A stretch of DNA of 64,000 nucleotides, from assembly GCA_030141605.1 (NCBI GenBank), contig JAQGDQ010000041.1, forward strand, positions 436,001-500,000. The letters run 5' to 3'. Below are positions 1-12,366 of the stretch, piece by piece. Each line of letters opens with the position of its first letter. Position 1 is the first letter of the stretch. This stretch comes from Tubiluchus corallicola. Its lineage: Eukaryota; Priapulida; Priapulimorpha; Priapulimorphida; Tubiluchidae. A model generated the notes under the pieces. That model saw nothing but the letters and a program-made list of their open reading frames with translations. It was not told the DNA's origin and searched no databases. A program made the position numbers and the translations under genes.

Positions 1-3000
1 CGACTCTACCAGTTCTTTCAATGCTAGCAATATTCAGACAGATAAATCAGAGGAAAATAGCTCGCTCTGTGATTCAGTGACAGTCGTAACGATGACTGAC
101 TTTGTGAATTTGGACACAAAATCAGAAAATCCTTTACATGCTATCGGTGCTAAATTAAAGTCGGAGCAAAACTCTTCGGCTTCTGACACAGTGTTTACTT
201 CAGTTGAAAAAGAGGCCGTGTTTCCATTTACTGCACCTAATCCTAAACTTGCTGGCATTGATTTGTCCTTTCCCACACTTCAGCCATGTTGTCTAGAAAT
301 TTTATATGATAGCATAAACAATATAGATGTCAAGGTCTGTATCCTTACAAAATTTGATATAAATATGTATGTTACGTCCTAAATACCTTTAAAATGAATG
401 AAATCATGCTGTATAATCCTGCAGTTTTTAAAATATTCTAATCAAAGGAGCCAAATTATCTGACATGAGTTTTTTGGCTGTGTTTTTAAAATTTCTGAGT
501 TGCTTTTGGAGTAAAAGTGATTTGAAATGCCTGCTTTGCACAGCCTATTCATAACATGAGCTATGTATACAGTAATAGAAGTTTGTAGTCAAAGCCTATT
601 TGTTAACTTTTTTGCAAGAATTTACTGATCCTTTAAGATGTTGGTGCACAAAAAGAAGTCATAGGAGAACACATTGCTTACTTATATAACCTGCTTTCAG
701 GGTTTTAGTGCTGCGTTGTCTGATGATAAATTTCAAAAAGCAACCATCGTTTCTGCCAAGCAACTCACAACGCATTTTCCACTAGTCAAGAAAACCTTGG
801 AGTTATGTATTGATATTTCAGTGAGTGCTTGTTGTGCTTTTCAGTTTTCTCAACTACACATCTATTTATGTTGTTATAAGTTGGCTGATTTATTCACTAC
901 ACTTTTGCATAGCACAATGAGTGTAAATCTTTTAACAAATGTACCTCTTATATTGCAGAAAGTCTCAATTTGAATACATGTTGATGAAAAAGACATTTTG
1001 ACTTTTCAGTGTGTCTTAGTTTTGTACAGTGTTAAATCATGTAATTATTATTATGTTAGATCAGGCTTTGAAATGACGTGCATTCCTGTTCTGATGGTTA
1101 CTGATCTTGCTATACGTTATTAAAACTATAAATATGACGGTTCTTGAAGTTAATTACTTTGTGTTCACTAATACTTTTTGCTATTCAACTTGTACTCTTT
1201 CATTTTCACAGTCGTTGAATTGGGACTTTGAACCTGGGGATGCATTTTTCATTTTGTGTCAGAATGAAGTGTCAGAAGTGGACCAGTTGATTCGTCGGTA
1301 AGGTGTACAGTCCTAGTTTTGTTTTAAAAATAACTTGTTAGAAAATTTTGTCATTGTTAGTTGGCTCAGATGTAAATAAGTGATGCCTACAGTGCTGCAA
1401 TTTCATTTAAAAGCCAGGTTTATTTCCGATTGTGGCACATTGATGTAAGCCTCCGATAAATCACTTATATTCTTAATCTTGCTGGCGTGATTTGCATAGT
1501 ATTGGTTTACTGATCTACTTGCTGAATTTAAAATCCCAAAGCACATTAATAAAACACACCTGCAAGAGAAGTAAGTTGACTGGGTATCAAATTGTCTTTG
1601 TTAGTATGGCAAAGTTTTTCAATGGCATTTTAACCTCTGTTATTTAACTTGAGAAGTATTTAGACCCTTAAAAACCAAAGCATGAGCCACTTGTTTAGTG
1701 TGCTGACAGCTTTAGGGATGCCTGCTTGAATGGCTTTAAAGCAGTCTTGCATGTCAAACATCGTGTTTCTATTTTTTTAATAAAGTAGTTGTTCTGACAC
1801 GAGGAAAATATATCCATTTTGAGACTTGTTGCTATTAGCGTATTTATAAATTACAAATCATTCAAAAATAGTTCCGTTTTTGCATTTCTGTGGATCAGGA
1901 ACATGTCAGAGATAGGCAGTCTATAAATTATTAATGTGTGGAGTGCAATGAGGTCAGTTTAACTCCTTCAGGATCATGCCATTCAAAATAGATTTTATAG
2001 TACCTTTTCTGCTACTGTATGAGACAGACGTAACTAAATGATTACAAATTAGATTCTGTTATATTCAGGAGAATATCCACTCATGCTATTTGTTTAAACA
2101 TTAATAGATTTAAATGCATAAAGTTAAGAAAAATATGCCCTTTTCAGCCACTCCAACTTAGCCTATTGATTAGCTTAGTCTGGTGTATACTTGCATGATC
2201 GTACACACATGATCGGATAGTTGAAATTTTCTGCGTTAACCAATTTCACACAAGTGATACTGCACCTTGTTACAGTGCAAACACTGCAGTTACTGAAAGC
2301 TTTTTTCAGTTTTTTGGTCAAAAATAGATTTTTAATTTGTCTAAAATAAGCAAATGCATTTTTATATAATTTTGCATGAAAGTCCATTTTGTGAGGAGTA
2401 GAAACCTGCAAAAATTGTCAACAGTAACATAATTGCTTCTTAGTGAGTGAGCAGTTTTTCAAGAACCCATGCAAAATGCAGCAAAAACTTATGGTCCTGG
2501 AGGAGTTAAAGCAAAAATACTGCAATAATCAAATGAGACTGCTGTATGGTTGCAAAGACTTTCCCTGTGACCGTGTAAGAAAGCCCTTGAGTTTAAGAGC
2601 CTTCTTGTTCAAGTATCAAAGAAATGAATCGGTTTTATTTATTGATTTTGTTTATCAGAGCTAAATTGACTTAACATGCAGTAGTTGCCTACATGTGGTG
2701 TTTGATACATTTAGCAAATGTATGCACAGTTGTGATCCTTGCTGTACTGAGAAATGTATGAGAAAATGACCCCACAAGCAAGTATCTTTTTGGACTAGTC
2801 ATCACATTATAGCTGCATGTACAAGCTTGCACACAGATGACATTTTGTTAAAGATTGTCTAGCATTAACTTTTTTATAGGATGTTTGTTTTATATTCCAG
2901 ACTTCAGTATAATCATTTGGCAGACAAACCATTTACATTGAGATTTCAAGATAATGCTAATAAAAAGCGCCATCTGCCGGTGCATATCACCCGAAACACA

Positions 3001-6000
3001 GTCAGAGGTGTTTTGATGTATGATATTGATATTCGTACGGCGGCCAGCAAGGTAACCAAAATTTTGCAGTTGGCAGAATTCCTAAAGCTGTTAGGAAAGT
3101 TCTTTTGTTGATACACTTAAATTTGGTAGGCTGTCGCTTGTTTTCTTGTCCTGTTTAGTCAATAGATTCAATTGTGTAAAATAAGCCCACAGCAGACTGA
3201 TGCTGCGTGATTCTGTTTTGTGGTGGATATGGAGAAGCATATTCTGCATTAGAAGAATTTTCTGCTCTTGAAAAAGGGTTTCTGCTCTTGTAGTTCAGTC
3301 AGCTTCTTGCATCGTTAACACTTCCAGGAAAAGTTGAGCTTTGAAATTAAATATTGGCAACTTAAGGCAAACAGTTAAGTGGAAATTTTTCATATTGCAT
3401 TCTTATTATGTCTAGAAAAATATATTTTAGGCCTATTCGTTTAAACTGTACAGACAGCAGATGCATTATTGATTTAATCAACATTTGTAAAATACTGTTT
3501 ACTTACTTAATTTACCATTGTAAACTTTTGTGCACTTTTTATTGGGTCCCCTGCTTTTTCATTTCTTTATTTGTTTTTTTTAACATGTTTGAAACTTAGA
3601 TATGAAATACTTTTTGTAGGTTTTTCTTCGGTCTTTAGCAGAATTTACTTCAGAACACACAGAGAAGAGGAGGCTTCTAGAATTGTGCAGTAGACAAGGT
3701 TCAGTTGACCATCGGTCACATTTTTACCTTGCTGATCGGCGTCCAACAGTCCTGGATCTGCTTCTTGCGTTCCCTTCGTGTCAACCCCCTATAGAAGTCC
3801 TCTTTCGTGAGTTAATATTTTTGTAGCTTGGGTGGAAGCAAAATAGTCTCCAGAAAAAATGCATTTATAGCAGTTGTTTTTCAAGTAGCTCAACTAACTC
3901 ATTAAGTAAAAATGCACTTCTGTGTAGAATTTGGTCTAGCAGGAATGATTTTTCTAACTTGTTGATACAACAACTAGTTGCTGTTTTGACTAATGTCTGA
4001 TTTTACGTTTACAAGTTAATTCCAGTGCATTTGTCATAGCAGTGTGAAAGTCGTTATTTATTACGAAGTGGATGGGCCTAGGTGTTATAACATGGGTACA
4101 CTAACTTAGGTTTCTAAGCAAGCTGCATTGGGGTGGCACACCTGAAGGACATCCTGTGCACAAAACATGAGTGGGAAAGCTGTAAAGCATATTAAGCATA
4201 TGTAGAGCATATTAAGAAATTTGTACTATCAAGTGAATTGATTTAATACATTCAGAAAAAAACTTCCTAAGTTAACTCGTAACTTTCATCCTGACAGAGG
4301 CATTTGTAAGACCCACATGATCATGTAGCTGGATTTCACCTTTTCCAAAGTGCTATCTATTTCTCTCCAAGACCCCCACCAAGTGCCACTATCATGTTCA
4401 TTCTACACAGTGTTCTTGCAATTAACAAAAAAACAGCCATTTTTATTTTCACATTTGCTCCTAGAAGCCATGTACAAATATGTCCTAGCAGCACTTGATG
4501 GGAGTTTTTCAAGGAAATTTGCAGCTCTTTGGAAATAGGAGAAAACAGGCTTCACGATAATGTGGGTCTGTTTTACAAATACCTCTACCGGGATATGATT
4601 AGTTTGGGGAACATTTTCTGGGCGACCCTGTATAATTACTAGACCTTGTACTATTAGTTACAGTGTAGCCAGAATTTAGCATATAAGATGAAATACAGCA
4701 GTTATCAGGTGGACGCTTTATGCTAACGAAACGCATTTCTCTCTTTTTAGAACACCTTGGTGCCCTCCGAGCAAGGCCATATTCTATTACCAGGTATTTG
4801 TTTGTTTAAACAAAATTTTATGTTTTTGTTACTTGATGCTGTTTTTTTTTAACATTTCTCATTTAAGTTTGATGGTTTTTTGTTTGATTCCAAATATCCG
4901 TTTGATTTAAGTCATTAAATGAAGCCCAATTAGTGAAACTGGGACAGTATAAAAATAAATTTTTTATCATGAATAATTAGATGACGTAGCTTCTTGGAGT
5001 TGCTTAGCTGTTTTATAAGGAGTGAACGTTCGATTACTTTGATCGCTGGAGTCCAAAGCATCTGCCTTGTAAACGAAAAGGTCCCTTGTCCAAGTTCAAC
5101 TTTTTCACATTTCTTATCATTCAGGTTTCATATCAAAACTGAGCTATTTGTGAATTTGTGCCATCGTTAATAATAATCTTGATATTAAGGTTATAATAAT
5201 TAATTGAAATAAAGCATTTGCAATTGATATTTTGCTTCATTATAACAGTATCTAAAATACAAAAGTGTTAATGAGATGTAGTTTCCTTTCAGAGAAAATT
5301 TTCTTTTTAATGATACACAGTTTTTCAATTACTGACTATTCTTGAAGCCAAAGTTAAGCAACGTGCATCCTAGTTAGTAAATAGAGGGACAACCTACAAA
5401 ATTGGTTCTGGGCAGTTTTATCTTTCAGTCTACTACCAGCTCTTTGTACAGACGTGTATAAGTCATCTCTACTAGTTTACTGTCTCATCTTAGAGCCAGA
5501 GGCAGAAATTCTTACAAGTATTACAAGGACTAAAACTTGGTGTCCAGGTGATGGACATAGTCCAGAGACAACTATAGAAGCCTCTAGGATCAAGGTAATT
5601 GCACTGGAGGGGGTCGCAGCAAAGAGCCACAGAGCCCCACAAAAATTGGAAAATTTGGACTGCTAAAATGTCGATTTTATTGGAATTTTCACCACTTGCA
5701 TGTATTAATTAGCAGATTTATATACACACCATACGCACATGGAGGTAAGAGTGTGGCGCTTTGCAAGATAATCTTACCTTATGCTAGACACTGTTCCTCA
5801 AAATTTCTTAGAACTGTACTGAAAAAAGGAGCCCTAAATTTTTTAGCTAAGAAACTATGCAATACTTGACTGACACCAATAGATCAATTGACTAATCAAA
5901 CATTTTGCTAAATGCATCACGTTAAAGTAACTGTAGTGATTAATTTATAGCACATAGTTGCTGGTATATAACTTGAAAACACTAGTTCTGCAAAATATCT

Positions 6001-9000
6001 CTCCCATCTATAGACACTCCTTATGCCTGATGTTGCTTAACTACTGGCGGAAGTATTTTTGAGTGTAATTAAGTAATTACACTGTGAAGTTTTTAAGATA
6101 TTAGCACATGGTTTGATTAGGTGACAAGGCTAGTTGCTACGTTAACTATAATAGCATAATTTGAAGCCAACTACAGATCAATGAGTCAGCAAGCTAATAC
6201 TTTTAACTGTTATATAATGAAATTTTGGCACTGCAGATGGGTAGGGCTTGAAGGCTAGTTGTGCTGCTGCTAAAGTCAATATAAAAATATCTCATCATCA
6301 GAACAGCAGGCCTATTTTGCCACAATAGCATCTACTGCGTACGCACATTATAATTACACCTAGATCAAGTTTTTGAATAAGATGCACGGATGCAGTACAT
6401 AGAGGGACAAATTGCAGCATATGATTATGTGTAGAAAAATATTACCTGAATAATAATTATGGCATCACTTATTAGAATATGGAACAGTTTTGTCATCCTT
6501 TCTAATAAAAAAAGGAAAACATCTATTTTTTTTATGTTGAAAAAACATATTTTAAGTAAAAATTTGTGTCCCTCTGCCAGAAAAAGCATACCACGGACTA
6601 CGCTTTTCAGTCAGCGAAGATCTTCCGGTCCTGCTTAAAGGACGTGTAACTAGTTAGATCTCAGTTCTGCCACAGTGAGCAGAGTAATAATTAGATCTAA
6701 CCGCTTAGTCATAGATTTCGACCAGAAATTTGTCACACCTGAAAATCAGAGCGTGAAAAAGTCCAGGAATCTTAGAATCCAAGTTCTAGTCTAAGTTAAC
6801 GCTCAAGAGTCCAGGTCCAAGTCTGCTGAGCAGTGTAGATAGCATTATTATCATACACTATACTAGATACTAGGAAGGTGTGCAATAGATAGCTAATTAT
6901 CATCATAAGCAGAGATATCATTTCAAAGCTTTTTATTTCCTCAAACTATTTACACTAAATCTTACAATGTAAACCTGCTCAATTTGTACACCAAGTTATT
7001 TTAACAGTGTTTGTTGTTTAATAGCATTTCTCTAGTCTCAGTTCTAAGGAAAACCTGCTTGAGTACACTCATACGAGTTAACAACTAAAGTCTTTACCGC
7101 TGCCCACAATGACAGGTAATAACAGTAGAAACTATAATATTGACGTTATCTTGACTGTATAATAATACTAATTTCATTTAGGACATAGTCCAGGAATAAC
7201 ACCTTGAGTAAGTCAATACTGATTTCCGAGATGGCGAGATGGTCCCAATTATTATTACATGCATGTTACTTTAATAAACCCGTGGCTCGTCAAAGAACCA
7301 GCGATTCCATTTTTGTTATGACTCAGTCAGGAATTGAACCTGCGACCTCACTGGTATGAAGAGAGCACGCTACCATTGTGCTAAACCCCAGTTGAGCTAT
7401 ACCTACTTTCATTAAATCAGGAAATATTATTGTTTTCTGTGCAAATATGCTGCGCAATTTACGGTAGTTATTTCACATGTAATTTTTTTCTAGCTCCCCA
7501 CTGAAGGTACCAGACAAAGTCAACATTGTTTTTAACGTGGAAGAATTTACCGGTTTGACTGGAGTTAACAAGAATGGTCTATGCACTGGTTGGCTTAACA
7601 AAATTACTCAACATTTACAACAACAGCAGCCACCTAGTTTAGAGGATGATATTGCAAAACTCACAATAACGGATTTACCTCAGGTGTGAATTTGCAGATT
7701 GTCCATATTTTGAAGAAGCAATGAAGATCTGGGCCGGGATTCATTAAAATATTCCAGAAAAAAGTTCATAAGAGTTTTTGTGCACAAATATTTAAGAAGT
7801 TTGTTTAGAAAAACTTTGTGTGAGTTCTTATCTGTTTTGTTCGCGCACAGATTTTATGCTGCAAAAGTTCAGCCCTTCTCTAATCTTACGAAAAATATTT
7901 TGTGTTAATAATTGATGCTAGTAAAATATAACTTTGTCATCTAAAATCCTTTTAAGCAACTAATGCTTCTTATTTGCTGTGCACATTTATTCCTTCTAAC
8001 AATTATTTTATTATGTACTAAACCCAAAATATTTATACTGCCTGTGCACTCTTTATCAATTGGAATTTGTAATTGTAGGAGCAGTCAAGACATCTTAGGT
8101 TCCAGTAAATTGTGTGAGTGTTACAGATGCAAGAGTTTATTAGTAAATTATTTTATCTTCATAGAAAAAAGATTACCGTTAAATTTACTTTACTTTTACT
8201 TAGCATGGTGAAGTATGCAACAAGGGAATACACTTACTGCTATTATCCGTCAGACAGCAAACAAGAGTAATTAATGTATTTGCAACAGGCTGTCAAGCAG
8301 TGTTTGCGTGTATTGAACCTGCTCATACTTAGAAAACATTTTTTCGTTCAGAATTGCAGACAATTATGTTTTGGTACAAATTTTTTCTCCATTTTGTGAT
8401 AATTGCATGTATAGGGGTCATTCTCGAACTTTTGGTCGTGAACCGAACCCCGAAAAATCCTGGCCTCCAACTCAGTTGTATTTGATATTTGTTTATTTAT
8501 TTTAGCCATAACAAAATAAAAATAATAAAAAAACAGAAAATAAAACACAAAAAATTGGCCATACCTGTACAAAGTGGATAGACCATAGCGTAGCGTACAG
8601 GCCATCCTAAGTAGTGACCGATTACAGAGTTACATAGTAAATATAGATACAGTAATAATGAAATGTGAGACCATGACACTAACTTGTATACATTATCATA
8701 GTAAAAAATGTCAATGGAACAGTCTATTACAAAACATAACTAGCCTAAAAGAAGATTACAATTACAATTATAGTATTTCAAGAGTATAATTCACACACGT
8801 AACAATTAGTAATATTATAGGGGAAGGAATATGTGTCCAAAAAGAAATTTTTTCTATACTTTTTTAGTTCTTGGTAAAAGTGAGTGAAAAGCTTATTAAT
8901 GATTAACTGTGGAGTATTAGACACTAGTGCATAAATATAATACTTAAGTGTTCTTTCAGCAAAAACATGTTCATGAACAGGTGGACGTATGCCATCTTTA

Positions 9001-10884
9001 TAACGAGTATTATACGAGTGGAAATCTGAAACTGTAGTAACATCAATTAGCATCCGCAACCCTGATCCTGAACCATTAATCCCGACACAAACCTGGATTT
9101 CGTGCTGAACATCAAACAGCCTTACTTTTTGTCTGATAGTCTGACTAGATCTTTAATAGTCTGACTAGTTCTGTTAGCTTCACTGAGTCTTCACATGGTT
9201 ACAGCAACATTAGTCCAATCTTGAACAAGCTCTTGTTAAAACATAGGACATCTCAAGCTAAGAAGCAGTGCTATTTCTTTTAGTTTTGCCGATTTTGCAA
9301 TGACATTAACATTGCACTAAACACTTTCAGTGTTTTCTTTCATCTGTAATACCAAATTTATTATCAGCTAATTATAACAAATAAGATGTTTTTTTTCCAG
9401 ATTTTAGTTGCTCTTCGGCCAAATCATCATTTTCGTTTGGCACGCGATGTTACTTTACCTGTTATCATGGTGGGACCTGGTACAGGCATAGCTCCATTTA
9501 TCGGATTTCTTCATCAATTGTAAGTCTGCTATTACACAAGTTTTAGTTTACAACCATGCCTTTTCAAACTTGTCTAAATTCTATTTCATGAATCTATTCT
9601 TAATTATTCGCATAACTGATTGACTGCAATGAACTGAACTGATTGGCTGCATTACTGGCTAACTGATTAATGCAGCTGGATGCTGGCTTACCTGCATAAT
9701 CTTTCTTCTTGTCTAATTGTTTCCTTGCTTACCTATTTATTCCACATTTTCCGTCAATTTTTCTTGGTTTATTTTTATTTAATTTTTGGTATTCTGTTTT
9801 TAAAACTGAACTATTGTTAGTACCTTCACTGATCGGTTAGCACAAAAATTGTAAAAAGAGTGTTAAGTGCCAAGCGACTGAAAAGAACATTACAGATTTA
9901 AGGTTTTAACTTGTAATCCCATCAGAAGAGTTATATATCAAATCTTTTCATTCATTTTTATTTTTGTACAGAGAAGCCATCAAGCAGAATAATCCCACGG
10001 TGAAAATTGGCAAAACTTGGTTATTTTATGGATGCAGATTTAAAAATAAGGACTATTTATTTAGGTATGTATAATAGAAATCGTTACAATAGTGGAGTTT
10101 AGTATATCTGTCTACTTGTTCTCTACTTAAGTGGGATGTGTGGCACGTTTCATGATGTCTAAACGACCATAAACTAAATCAGCATCATGTAGATTGGCTT
10201 TTTGGCAATACCTTTACAAATGCATGATTCTCTTTTAGTGGTTTTCCTATTGACAATTTCTGCATTCTAAATTTCACACATTTAAGATTGATCTGTTACA
10301 AAAAAACTGCATTTAAGTTAATGACTTAATTTTGGTAAAAAAGTGTACATCCTTTACACTGCAGAGCTGCTCTAGTACAAAGACCAAGACCAGACCTTTT
10401 CTATTTAGTTCACAAATGTATGAAATGCACTTTCATCAATGCCATTGTTTTGAGTGTACTTTTTTGCTTCATCACAAGGTCGAATTATTTTTTCTATAAA
10501 AGAAATCTATAATTATTGGGAAAGCACAAGTAAATTAATAAACTTTAATTGTGATACTGTTGCAGAAATGAAATTCAGGGTTTCCTTCAGAAAGAGATAC
10601 TGTCCCGATTTTCCGTATGCTTCTCTAGAGAATCTGCCAGCATTTCATCCCCGCGGTATGTTCAAGACAGCATTCGACAGCATGCAAGTGATATTATTAC
10701 GCTGATTGCGCAAGAAAATGCTTCAGTCTACATATGTGGTGATGCCAAAAACATGGCTAAAGATGTAATGAAAGCATTCGTAGATATTTATCGGCAGGAA
10801 ACGGGTGTAACTGAAATTGTGGCAACAGAGTACATACGCAAATTGCAAGAGGAAAAGCGATATCGACAAGATGTGTGGGCTTGA
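1..10884 (+). CDS. MTRR: Methionine synthase reductase, 3' part (ten exons, 5' end off window)
   Basis: Diflavin reductase that passes electrons from NADPH through FAD and FMN to reactivate oxidised cobalamin on methionine synthase in the cytosol. Exons joined by GT..AG introns with all phases agreeing: 2-334 (open on the left), 701-820, 1212-1297, 2901-3051, 3620-3806, 4751-4793, 7494-7683, 9401-9519, 9972-10064, 10566-10884 (TGA). They total 1641 nt, or 546 residues. The first exon is a low-complexity hinge. Then comes the FAD-binding ferredoxin-reductase region: WDFEPGDAF, the connecting domain with LLDLLLAFPSCQPP, the FAD motif RPYSITS across the exon 6/7 junction, and GLCTGWLNK. The NADPH-binding region has MVGPGTGIAPFIGF, WLFYGCRFKNKDYLF and YICGDAKNMAKDV, and the protein ends in YRQDVWA with the family's near-terminal aromatic. 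The flavodoxin (FMN) domain must lie left of the window. The family resemblance is to MTRR rather than cytochrome P450 reductase because of the LLAFPSCQPP block, the long hinge and the C-terminus. Confidence 0.93.
5041..5105 (+). repeat. tRNA-Thr-like relic (SINE head or tRNA pseudogene) in MTRR intron 6
   Basis: The stretch contains AAAGCATCTGCC, then TTGTAAACG, GGTC and AAGTTCAACT, in the order and spacing of a tRNA D arm, anticodon arm with TGT, variable loop and T arm. Stems do not close: the T arm and acceptor have lost pairing. It is therefore a relic, most likely the tRNA-derived head of a SINE, and not a working tRNA gene. Confidence 0.4.
7318..7398 (-). repeat. tRNA-derived (SINE-like) sequence in MTRR intron 6
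   Basis: On the - strand an A-box-like block (TAGCACAATGGTAGCGTG) is followed about 30 nt later by a B-box-like block (GCAGGTTCAATTCCTGA) whose T stem is nearly intact. This is the internal RNA polymerase III promoter layout. The anticodon stem and acceptor do not pair and there is no CCA or terminal stem, so a SINE head or tRNA pseudogene is more likely than a functional tRNA. Confidence 0.5.
8465..9070 (-). mobile_element. Non-LTR retrotransposon 3' tail in MTRR intron 7
   Basis: The - strand frame at 9059-8778 encodes HSYNTRYKDGIRPPVHEH and then, about 30 residues on, LFTHFYQELKKY. This matches the usual end of LINE ORF2 proteins: an H..NTR block, an aromatic-rich stretch, then a basic F..ELKKYL tail. 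It is followed by about 300 nt of 3' UTR-like sequence that ends in an A/T-rich tail (TAAATAAACAAATAT on the - strand near 8490). The endonuclease and most of the reverse transcriptase are absent, so this is a 5'-truncated dead copy. The clade is not determined. Confidence 0.5.
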
Positions 10885-11347
10885 CGACAGTGATGGTGTT
10901 GATGGTAGTAGTGCATTATTGTTATGATTTCTCTAGGCTGCCCTAACTTTTCACGATTAGACAGAGATAATAGTAATGACTTGCATTCTCGGGAGGTTTT
11001 GCTGTTTCTCCACACTTACTACCCTCCTGCCATCTACGAAACTAGTTTTTCTATCTGTTTTTAAGATAACTGTGAGTCAACAAATTAAAAATATGTCAAC
11101 AAAATTAAGTTAAGTGATTGAAGTTTGGTCAGTAGCGCATGCCAGAAGTTTATGGTCAACTAGTTGAAAGTGCTGTTAGCAATTTGCTTAACACTTTTTC
11201 AAGTTTTTAATTTGACAGCCCAGCTTGGTGATTATGATTTTTCATACAGAAAATTTGTTATTGTGATTGATACAGATCTAAATTGTGATAAATGCAAATT
11301 ATAGCTCGATCGTGACATTGTTTTATTATGAAAATTTATTGATTTTA

Positions 11348-11353
11348 AATAAA
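11348..11353 (+). terminator. Poly(A) signal of MTRR
   Basis: AATAAA 464 nt after the MTRR stop codon, followed by a T/G-rich stretch (AATTTGTGTGAAG) that fits a downstream element. Position and strand fit the end of the MTRR 3' UTR. No other gene is seen between 10885 and 12366, which is AT-rich 3' UTR sequence of two convergent genes. Confidence 0.6.
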
Positions 11354-11529
11354 GAACTTGATTGTAATTTGTGTGAAGTGACATGAATTATTATTGTTAT
11401 TAACTGTGCTTGTATTGCAACGCCAAATTACTTTTTTGCTTTCACTACTTGGATATTGAGCAGGAACAGATTTTTCTGCTCAGAATAGAGTTTTCCAAAT
11501 CATAAGAAAACTCTTACAGATCATTCAAT

Positions 11530-11535
11530 TTTATT
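11530..11535 (-). terminator. Poly(A) signal of the giant - strand gene (candidate)
   Basis: TTTATT on the + strand, that is AATAAA on the - strand, about 830 nt past the stop codon of the giant gene. A second AATAAA lies upstream at 11562-11567. Either could end the 3' UTR. The site sits less than 200 nt from the convergent MTRR signal. Confidence 0.4.
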
Positions 11536-12366
11536 AATTTTCTTCATTTTATATAAAAATGTTTATTCCCTTTTTAACTTATTTTAGCACGCAAAACTTT
11601 GAATCATCAAGCCATATAGAGCAAAGCTACATGCAGAAATGAATACAGCCTGTAATAAGAAATAAATGTATGATTAGCAAATAGCTTAGCTATGTACAAA
11701 TTTGTAGTAACATAAATAATGTGTGGCGTAAAATTTAGCAGAAACTGTTTCGTGCAGCAATTACATAAAAGTAACTAATGATGAGTGAACAAAATACAAG
11801 TTACTTAAAATTTGAATCTCAAAACTAAAGAAAACAAAAATGTATGCACACATTTATAATACCTGTGTGATCATATAATAGTTCCATGATTACTAAACAT
11901 ACAATCGCACTTACATTACATATAGTAAGGCAATGAGCTAAATAAAAGCTAACTATCAAAAAATAAAAAACAACCCAAAACTATCTAATTTTTCATATTT
12001 GAATTCTTAAATTTACAAGTACATATCTGTAAATAGACATGTAAATGAGTGCAAGTAAATGATTGTTATTAAGCTCAACTTCATGGCAATGCTACAACTC
12101 ATATATAAAAATTAGTACAACACAATTTCGATTCATGTTCATTTCACTTTAGGACTGGCATTATGATTTCACTGACACTGTAAAAATACTAACAATTTTT
12201 AGATAGTTTAAATAAGTATTTCACAAACATAAATATCATTAGTAGAATCAACTAATACCTAATATGTTTCTTGTTATACAAAAAGTGCTAAAACTTATCT
12301 TATGTACAATATATATTTACATGCCACAGTCACATTAATCAACTGTAGGCAGTGGCAGCCGACACT

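Noticed and set aside
5454-5666. 70-codon + strand frame in MTRR intron 6
   Set aside because: MTRR exons 6 and 7 join in phase without it and it resembles no part of the family.
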